From positions 14,837,811 through 14,897,810 of the forward strand of contig NC_049986.1 in the NCBI RefSeq assembly GCF_000003815.2: DNA of 60,000 bases. The letters run 5' to 3'. Shown here in pieces: positions 1-9,800 of the stretch; position 1 is the stretch's first letter; each line of letters begins with the position of its first letter. The stretch is from Branchiostoma floridae. Taxonomy: Eukaryota > Chordata > Leptocardii > Amphioxiformes > Branchiostomatidae. The notes beneath the pieces are model-generated. The model saw nothing but the letters and a program-made list of their open reading frames with translations, did not search any database and was not told where the DNA came from. A program made the position numbers and the translations under genes.

Positions 1-759
1 AACTTAGGCAATCAGGTGTGTTATTGTGCAGTAGTGTGGAACATGTGTGCGGCACGTGTGGCTAGAGTAGGAATAATTGCGTTTGTCCACTTGCAGTGCA
101 CAGCAAGCTAAGAGTGACAAGACAACAAGCCGGAAGGCCAAGAGTGTGGGCAACCAGGTTTGAACAGTTCTGCAAACTTGGTGTCTGTGGTGTTGTTGTT
201 TTTTTGGTGAAGGGAGCCTGTTGCTCGACAAGCTGGAGACTCGGGAGTGATTCCCGGCCCGACACTCTTCCCTTTTTGCCTGCTTTTTAGGGTGTTGTGA
301 TTTTTCCTGATAATTTTATTTTTATTTTGCCACATTTTCAAGCACAACGATTTATGCTTGTTCTCTTTGCAATCAGTTGGATTCTTCTGGATAGAGTTAG
401 AAGTTGCCTTTACTCAATAAATGCTATCAGCACTCTGCTTCGAAACAATGCACTTAATGTATAATGTGACTCTTTACTCTTTTGATAAGAATTGATTTGT
501 TATATGCAAAATCTGCCACCTGATTGAAAGAAAAAATGATCACACAAGTACATTTGTATGTATATAAATCTATTTATAAGAAATGGGATGCACACATTTG
601 ATGGAAAAAATAATGCTGCATATAATTTACCAATGCCAATTGGATTGTATTAATGCATAAATTAACACATGATTACAACTAATATCACCACAGGATTTTG
701 GCCCCCCAAACTATGACCTTTTTCTCAGGACCCTTGCACTTTTGCCTTGTACAATGTAG
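1..759 (+). other. Dynamin intron, no exon seen
   Basis: AT-rich sequence upstream of the first PH exon. I looked for the preceding dynamin coding exon and could not find one in frame with proper splice sites. No repeat is obvious. Confidence 0.5.
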
Positions 760-873
760 GTTATTCGGAAGGGCTGGCTCACCATCCACAACATCAGCAT
801 CATGAAGGGTGGGTCCAAGGAGTACTGGTTTGTTCTGACTGCAGAGAGCCTTTCTTGGTTCAAGGATGAGGAG
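760..873 (+). CDS. DNM: Dynamin exon: PH domain, first part
   Basis: Begins after the acceptor tgtag at 755-759 and ends before gtgtgt at 874. It is 114 nt, phase 0 at both ends, and encodes 38 residues from VIRKGWLTI to SWFKDEE. This is the beta-strand core of the PH domain, including the [12 protein letters not shown] segment that is nearly invariant in dynamins. The preceding exon is not visible in the 759 bases to its left. Confidence 0.95.
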
Positions 874-3800
874 GTGTGTCTTTAAGAATTGTTTCACTAA
901 AACTTTTGTTACTTGTTCTGTTGCCAGTGATATGTACCAGTACTTTACTGGATTCGACTTGAGATTGATTTTGTACATTGACAAGATGTGGAGGATAGCA
1001 CAATACAGTGTACTATCAACATAAACAAAATAAAGCCATGCTCAGATAGAGATTTGTATGTGAACTCCACACAATATGCTTGGTATAGAAGAATTAGTAG
1101 ATTCTCATATCCTTCATCCCATATGTAACTTGTCAAGTGTCTTTTGTATTCCTCACTGCATTGGTAAAAGACAACCATTGTCTACAATTCAATATGTGCG
1201 TGTGTATCCTTGATTTTACTCATTTTTCTCTTATCTGTAAGCTGTTAAGTAGTGTTGTTTTTTGTTTTTCATACTTGTAGCACCCAGCCACACATAGGTC
1301 AGCAAATTTCCTTGCTGTTTCAGGAGCAGGTTTTTTTTTTTACCGGGAAAGGTTGCTAGCCCACCCCCTTTAAAGTGCTGAGGTAACCCCTCTAACACGG
1401 GATGCCACATTTTGCGTCCCTTCTGAAAGATAGGTTTAGCTTCAACTGAGATGCCCTTCCCATGACTTGAACCGGGGTCTTCCAGTTACCAACTCTTCGG
1501 AACTAGGAGCTCAACCAGTTGAGCTATAGGAACATCCTTGCTTAAGTTTAATAAAAGATGTACTCTCACCTCTCAAATAAACGTACCGGTACGTTTATTT
1601 TTTTCCGCCTCAAAATCCACCCGGTACGTCCTTATTTTAGACGGTACGTTTATTTTTTTTTTCAAATTGGGGCTTTCTTTACTAACCAAGGACCCCAAAA
1701 ATATTGAAAGTTTGGTATTTTCTGCCAATATTTCCGCGGTATTTTTGCTTCAAATTCACTATTTTTCGGACGAGGCAGCGCGGATTTCCCTGCCGCTAGC
1801 GCTATGACCCAAACATAACTAGGGATGCGTACCGGTACGCAGGATCGGTTCTGGACTTGCAAAAACGTTTCAGTTCAGGTCCAAAAATACCGGAACACAA
1901 GTGATTCGGTACTGAACTCGTAAAAATATATCCTTTTCGTTCTAGACCATTTTTAACCTTCCAAAAATCTTGAAATTTGCGCTGAACAAAGACGAAAACA
2001 TCGAGGTCACATGCTACACAAACAGTCACTAACTTCCGTAAATTCTCTATCAATACACAGAAATTAACCACCAACCAAACAAATTAAAAAATTACCAATG
2101 CTTTTCCACTATTTTTACCCGTAGTCAACTTGTTTTAATGTTCCAGCAACGAAAAAATCCTTCCAAAACAAAGCACAGCGTTCAATCGGCTCGAAAACAT
2201 CCGCCATGTTGGATTCATGAACTTACGCCGAATCTCGCGGTAATGCGCGAGAGAATTATACATTTCCTGCAGTACCGTTATTTCTCGATAGGGGGCAGTG
2301 TCTATGACCCCCTTGGTTTCTGCAACATTGAAAATAGCACAAGTGGTAAATAAGGTATTCTAAGTTGGTATGTTTCTTCAAAATGTTATTTTGTAACAAT
2401 GATTATAAAATAAACTTCTTTTTTTATTTCTTCAATTTTTATTTTCATTCATTTTTTTACTTTTATTTTAATCTTTGTTGATGGTGTGACACTCAGATAA
2501 AGAAAATATGTGCAATAACATAGGAATTATTCTGTTCATTATTTATACAATTAACTGATATGGTACTGAGGCATAAATAAATAAAAAGAGCCTACCTGCT
2601 TATCATCTTCTCTTGGACTGAAGTAGCATGGGCACAGTTTACATGTCAATTTGGTATTTTTCCGGGGGGTACTTTTATTCCAGGGGGTACTTTTATTAGA
2701 TTTTGAAGATTTGTCCGGGGGGTACTTTTATTCCAGGGGGTACTTCTATTTGAGAGGTGAGAGTAATGTTCTCTTCCCCAGGAGAAAGACAAGAAGTACA
2801 TGCTGCCCCTGGATGGCCTGAGGGTCCGGGACGTCGAGCAGGGCTGGATGTCACGCAGACACATTTTCGCACTCTTCAACCAGGAGTCAAGGTCAGCAGC
2901 ACATACTGTGCCTCCCTGTTGTACTTGTGTGTGTTTCTGAATATGTATAACCGTTAAAGGCTCCAGTGTGTCATGCTGTCTTACCCTGAAGTTCCATTTG
3001 GTTCCATGCACCAAATATGTGTTGGAAACATCACATCAGCCGCTGGAGTTGTCAGTTTGCTTCCAGTATCTTATAGATATAACTGTTAGTGCAATTTTGT
3101 GTATTGTAGAGGTGTTGACAACGTTTTGATTCCGGGTAGACACGTATACAAGGACTACAAGCAGCAGGATTGTCAGCTTGCTTCCTGTATATTTTAAATG
3201 TCTTGTTGACTTTACTTTTCAATCCAGTACATTTTGTATACAAGGACTACAAGCAGCTTGAGTTGACAGCTTGTTTACTGTATATTTTAAATGTTTCTTT
3301 CCTTTTTGACCCTGTGTAGAAACGTATACAAGGACTACAAGCAGCTTGAGTTGTCAGCTTGCTTCCTGTATATTTAAATGTTTTGACGACTTTACTTTTC
3401 AATCCCATGTAGAAACGTATACAAGGACTACAAGCAGCTGGAGTTGTCGGCGGAGACGCTGGATGAGGTGGACAGTTGGAAGGCGTCGTTCCTGCGGGCA
3501 GGAGTGTACCCTGAACGCAACACGGACACCACCAGCGCGGAGTCCAGCGTAAGTCCACAGGACACAGTTTTCATGGAGGCTCATCTGTGTTGCTAGTAAT
3601 CATAGCAATCATAGTAATCATAGAAAAAAGTGCATGAATTATCTAAACTTGTTCTCTGTACATGAAGGAAAGAAAAGTGTGTCCTAGTACGACGCACTTT
3701 CTTCCATGGTGTTACAGTGTGGTCTCTCTCTCTGTCAGTCTACACAGACTATGACACTTGTCTACGTAGTGTGGTACCATGGTAGGAGCTCTGAAAACTT

Positions 3801-6800
3801 ACAAACTGTGAAATTTAGCAGTTAAGCATCAATTAACTCAGTGTTGAATTATGAATGTTCCTGGTATATTTTGTTGTCATACTTGAATGTTACCCACCAT
3901 ACCCTGTTCACCACTTCATCCAACAATGTATTTATCCACCTGTCCTTTATCAACCACCTTGCATAGAAGGTTTCCTTATTATTACTCCCCTCATAATGTT
4001 TTTTGGTTTGACAATGTGGAAAATAAAACCTCCGTGTGTAATGTCTATTCCTCACCCTTTTTACCTCTTCTTTCCCAATGATACTGTACCTGCATTACTT
4101 TGGGTAAGTCGGGCATGAAAAACAGAGGTGATAATGTGCTGTTATCTTCATTTATAAATGAGGAATTCTGATGCAGCTAATTTTCCTACTTCTGTAGTAC
4201 TAATGTATGCTGTACATATATGTACAAATGTAGTTGACTGCAACATCATTTGCATTGTTGCGACTGTCATTTCATTGTGTTGTACAGTTGTCCATGTTTC
4301 ATGTTCAATGTTCAAGATGTTTGTTTCAGTGTTATTCACATGTCCATGTTCCTTTGTTTCTCCATTTCATGGTGGCTGGATTGCCTATTGTAGGGCAATG
4401 TGAGTAAATGTGTGTCTTATGTTGTCATGAGCAAATTTTATATTCCTGCAGAAAATGAATAACTAGGATTATTGCAAATTAATAAAAAAACTGTCGGTTT
4501 ATGCCAATCCTAAAGGAACTCATTGAAGTTCTTTACGATTCTATCGATAAAATCACCTTTTGTTTTCTAAGTATTGCCCTGTTTGATTTGTCCACAAATT
4601 TCTGTCACACAAATGCTTTGAAATATTTCAGCATAAATGCTTGCCTTCATCAATTTGCCTGTGTCACATACAATCTGTCAAAAGCAATGTCATAGTTATG
4701 CAATCTAATAGATCAGAAAATATCATGCACAATAGTATGAAACTGCCGTCTTTCCATTCCCATTCCACGATCACTCCTACCTCTACCAACCAGTTAGGCC
4801 ATCACAGTGAATGATTTTAATCAATGGAATGAATGGTATCACACCTTAATGAATGGTATCACATCTGTGTTCCCACAGCCCCAGGGCGACCTCGGCTCCA
4901 TGGATCCCCAGCTGGAACGTCAGGTGGAGACCATCCGTAACCTGGTGGACTCCTACATGGGCATCATCACCAAGACGATCCGCGATCTCGTGCCCAAGAC
5001 CATCATGCACATGATCGTCAACGACACAAAGGAGTTCATCCAATCAGAGATGCTCGCCCACTTGTACTCTAGTGGTGACCAGGTGAGGCTGAGGGGTCAA
5101 ATCTCAGTCAAGCTCAGATTGTTCCATTTGAAGTTTGTTTCCTTTGTGATATCAAAATGTAAATATTTTGAGGTATTGGAGGGCTCCTCTTGATTATTTA
5201 GCCAACTTTTTGTGACATGGTATAAGAGACTCTTGTGGGGACAAGTTAAGCATAGTTATTAATATTCTACTTACAGTGCATTGTAATTTCTTTACTTGAC
5301 ATTTGTACTAAACCATGGAAGTACTCTCAAGTGCTTTTGAGTTTGGCATGGATATTTGTATTTGCCCAATGTGATCATTTCGCAGTTGATCATGTGCAAG
5401 TTCGGAAACATTTGAGTTGTAACTGACACTACATTCTGCATGACTGTACAAAAAACACTATGTTTTTGTCAACGTTTCCCTTCCTTCCTCAGGCGTCTAT
5501 GATGGAAGAGTCTGCCACGGAGGCCCAGAGAAGGGAGGAGATGCTGCGCATGTACCACTCCCTGAAGGAAGCTCTGAAGATCATCGGTGACATCAACATG
5601 ACCACCGTGTCCGAACCCTGCCCCCCTCCCGTGGACAGCGACTCCTGGCTGCCTCCCCCCAGCCCCTCACAGAACAGGTAACACTGCTGGCCGAATCTCG
5701 GTAGTTGTTAAAATGTTGTACTATGTGGCATAATGTTGCAATTGTTGTCTGCTGTCTAGTCTGTATGTCATTCATGTTTACAGCCCCTCACAGAACAGGT
5801 AATAACAGCTACTGGCTGGATCTCTTTGGTTGTTGAAATGCTGTACCATATGGCCAAATGTTGCAAGTGTTGTCTAGTCTGTATGTCACTTTTCTTCTTT
5901 ACAGTTTTTGGTGGTGTCATGTGGTAGTTACAGACCCTTTGTACTGTAACAGCCCTCAGCAGCCTTTACTTACATCTCTGTATAAAAGTAATGTCTCTGT
6001 ATAAAACTATATCTACATTGTCAAACACTGCTTCCTCTGGTTTTTTTTTTTTTCCTTTTTGGATTATTTACATTTGCTGTACTTATCTGCAGGTAGTACG
6101 AAGAAAACAGATTACTTCTTGTCCTCCTGCCTCTTTGTCTTCAGATGTTATATTAGACAACGATTTAGGGACATGATTATGGCCATGTACATGTACATCA
6201 AGTTCAGAAGAACTAGTTGTGAAAGACGCAGCTTGACATCCCTATTTAGACAAAACAACAGTTTCTACGGTAACCTTTCTCTCTAACTCCCAGTGTTGTT
6301 TCTCTGATATGGCTTTCCCTACTACATGTGTTCTGCTTGCTAAATTGTTGTGTGTTTCCACTTGCACTGCCCCCTCCAGAGGACTGCAACCTCCTCCAAG
6401 TCCAACCAGGTAAACCCTCCCCATCTGTGCCGTGGAAACTTCACCATGCCGTCTTACCCTCTAGATGTTTCTCTCCCTACCCAATTACAGTACTTACATG
6501 TACCTTCAAGTGTAGCACAACCTGTGTTAAGTCATACTTGATACTGATCATGACTTCCCTGAAAGTCCTTGGGTATGCAGTTCTTGATGGCAAGCTACTG
6601 TTTATTTACATCACCATTAATGCATATGCTGCTGCTAAATGTTTCAGCTTGCAATGCCTGCTTTAATTTTTTCTTTTGCATGGCAATGGTAAAAGCATTC
6701 AGCCAAGTTCCTGGCTAGTTTATATTAAGTGCAACTAATTGACTTCCCATCGTGTTTGAAAAATAAAAGGTGAAGACCATATTCTTAAACACCTTCATAA

Positions 6801-9800
6801 CTTTCATTCTTGGTCCTGAATGATAAGAAACTTCCTGGTAGTATAGATCAGTAACTGGGGCAAGAATGGACAAGGTGCTTCTTGCTGCCACCCCCCCCTT
6901 ACCTTTATGTTAATGCATGAGCATGTATCCTAATGCATGAGCTATGCGCCAACATTGTTCCTGTGCTTTTTCTCTTGCCACGCTGATCCCACAGGAACTT
7001 GCCTCCACCGCTGAGTCCTACCAGGTAACCCCTCCCGTAGCAGTACTGTGGGTAGCCATAACTGTACTGATGGTAGCCTCAACGGTACTGTAGATAGCCT
7101 TAGCAGTGCTGTAGGTACCACTGTAGCAGTACTGTGGGTAGCCATAACAGTACTGATGGTAGCCTCAACGGTACTGTAGGTAGCCTTAGCAGTGCCAGGG
7201 CTCGAAATACTGGGTGCAGGTGCACCCAAAATTGGAGCTGTGCACCCAATTATTTTCTGTGGGTGCACAGGGTGCACCCAAATATTTTCTTGCGTTTATG
7301 TATGTAAAGATATCAAAGTATACTAGTATATATCATATCATCATATTCTTGACATCTAAGTGTTTGAAAGATAATAAAAATGTCTGTCATGGTACGTGTT
7401 TAAGAATTTGATAATTGTAACTAAGTTTTATTATTAGGTTATTATTTGAATTTAAGTGGTGCACCCAAAATTTTTTTGGTGCACCCAATTTTTTAAGCTG
7501 AGTGCACCAGTGCACCTAATCCCAAAAATGAATTTCGAGCCCCGAGTGCTGTAGGTACCGCTGTAGCAGTACTGTGGGTAGCCATAACTGTACTGATGGT
7601 AGCCTCAACGGTACTGTAGGTAGCCTCAGCAGTACTGTAGGTACCACCGTAACAGTGCTGTGGGTAGTCGTAGTAGCCATAATAACAGTACTGATGGTAG
7701 CATACATGTAGCAGTACTTTGCCCAATAGTTTATGCAGTTCCTCATAAAGTTAACTCTAATATTCAAAGTGAGTTCCAACTTTGACCCCATTTGTCAACA
7801 TGCTGCAGATCAACATCAGTATAAAAAATGAAACTAAAAACTGAATTATTATATTAAATGCTACACAATTATAGTTTCATTACATCTGCGAGAAAGATGC
7901 ACTGGCTCAAACATTAGCAGAAACATGTAGGTACAATCCTACAAACGCAGACAAAGTCACTTTGATAAATGCAAAACAAGCTACCAGTACTTGATATTTA
8001 GAAGACAGAAGACGCATTTGCCCTCTCCTGGAGTCTTACTCTCAGTGTCCTTGTATGACATTGTGAGGCCATGTCTTATATCGCTTTTGCACTGAGAACA
8101 CTGAGGCTCTGCTTACATGTCTGGATTTGTACATTGCTCACCTTTTTGCAAAGCCTTTTTTCTTACTTACATGTATCTCTGTGACATGTTATAAAATGTC
8201 TCACTACAGTCCTTTTTGCAAGCTTAACATGTACAAGGAGACTAAAAATTTCCCATCTATATATGTGTGAATGCATGACAACTAGTGATCATTGGAACTG
8301 TAGTCTCCACTATATAATTGTAGCAAATGTTACATATGTGTGATTATTTTGGTAGAGTAGACAAGCTTTCTGTATTCTATCTTCCTTTCTTCTTCACTGA
8401 ATACATGTAGATGTATGGAGAGTGTCCAGAAGGACATTTGATCTTTTTCTGAAACAAATTACCTCAAAATCAAAGTCCATTTCTGTATTTAGTAATGTAA
8501 ATACTACATTGTAAAACATTATTTTTTTTAGAAAGAACAGTCAACCTCATTCAATGCCCAATGCAAAACGCTAAGTAACGCTAGCATACCGTTATGCGTA
8601 GGGTAACCTATATCTGTTATATTTAAAGACAGGGTATCTAGGGATATCAAGTTGACAGACGATAGTTTCAAATTTGCAGTATTTGAAAGCACAGTCTGTC
8701 GACTTGATATACCTTACTACCCTGATTTCGAGTACAACAGATATAGCTTACCCTGTGTATAAAGAAAGGTGAACTATAATCTATAATCTATAGAAGCTAT
8801 GACCTGTCCCTGGTACACTCTCTATACCCAGTAGACTGTCTTGATGTTGTAACTCATTCCTCCTTCCCTGTCGGCTCCTGCCCCCCTCCCTCTGTACCCA
8901 CAGGCAGCTGGCTCCCCCGACTAGCCCCACTAGTGGCAGGTCAGTCTCATAACAACCATGACAACCAGACAGATTTCTGTGTGACTTTACCATACATGGC
9001 ATGAGGTCTGCAACATAGGGCTATTATGCTTCATAAGTTTGGGGGAAATTGAAAGATTCACTGACAAGAGAAAGAATTGTTGGAATGAAATTTAAAATTC
9101 ATATGTGAGTTATTGTATATGATAGTAGATTAGAGGTAATAATGGTACAAATAGTTGTTGGAGGAATCCCCCAAACTTTGTGAAAAGTAACAGCCCTATG
9201 GCTTGTGTTAGCATGCACCATTTATGATCCGGAAGATCCGAAGAAGCCAGAGGAAATGTCTATGTTGCATATCACATCTTGGTATTTTGATGTCTTCCCT
9301 CTACCACATAGGACCAATTGCTTGACAAAACAAGCAAAAAAGTACATTTTACTTTGTACATTAGAACATAGTATACCTGTATTGCTTTGGAAATACTTTT
9401 TCAACAGCTTTCCAAGTCTTGCACTTTGCTGCTCCTAGGGTTGCAACACAGAGTATTTCAGCATTATCCACGGATGTGGCACAAGTATCTTCACTGATAG
9501 TATTAGATTTTCATGAAGTGAAGAAGCATGATTAGAAAAGATTGTTTTTGAACTCATACTTCTGTAAGGCCTAGGAAAATCAATTTTGTGTTTCTGATTG
9601 CAGTCTTAAGTTCTAAAAAATCAACTTGGTAAATGTAGGTAGGATTTTTTTTCCTTTTTCTTTTTAGATACTGGCCAAAATAAAATGAGGAAAACATGGA
9701 AAATGGTTTTAAAGTGTTTCATCACTCAGATGTGAAGTAAAAAAATAATATGTCATGTCCTGGTCGACCCCCCTAAAAGGCTATGGTTGGCAGATTTTTG

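Noticed and set aside
1440-1538. A functional tRNA gene
   Set aside because: A and B boxes are present, but the stems do not close and a long body with poly(A) follows, so it is a SINE.
6942-7791. Several - strand frames of 77-111 codons with repeated [14 protein letters not shown]-type text
   Set aside because: They are translations of the minisatellite, kept open because its monomer is 21 bp.
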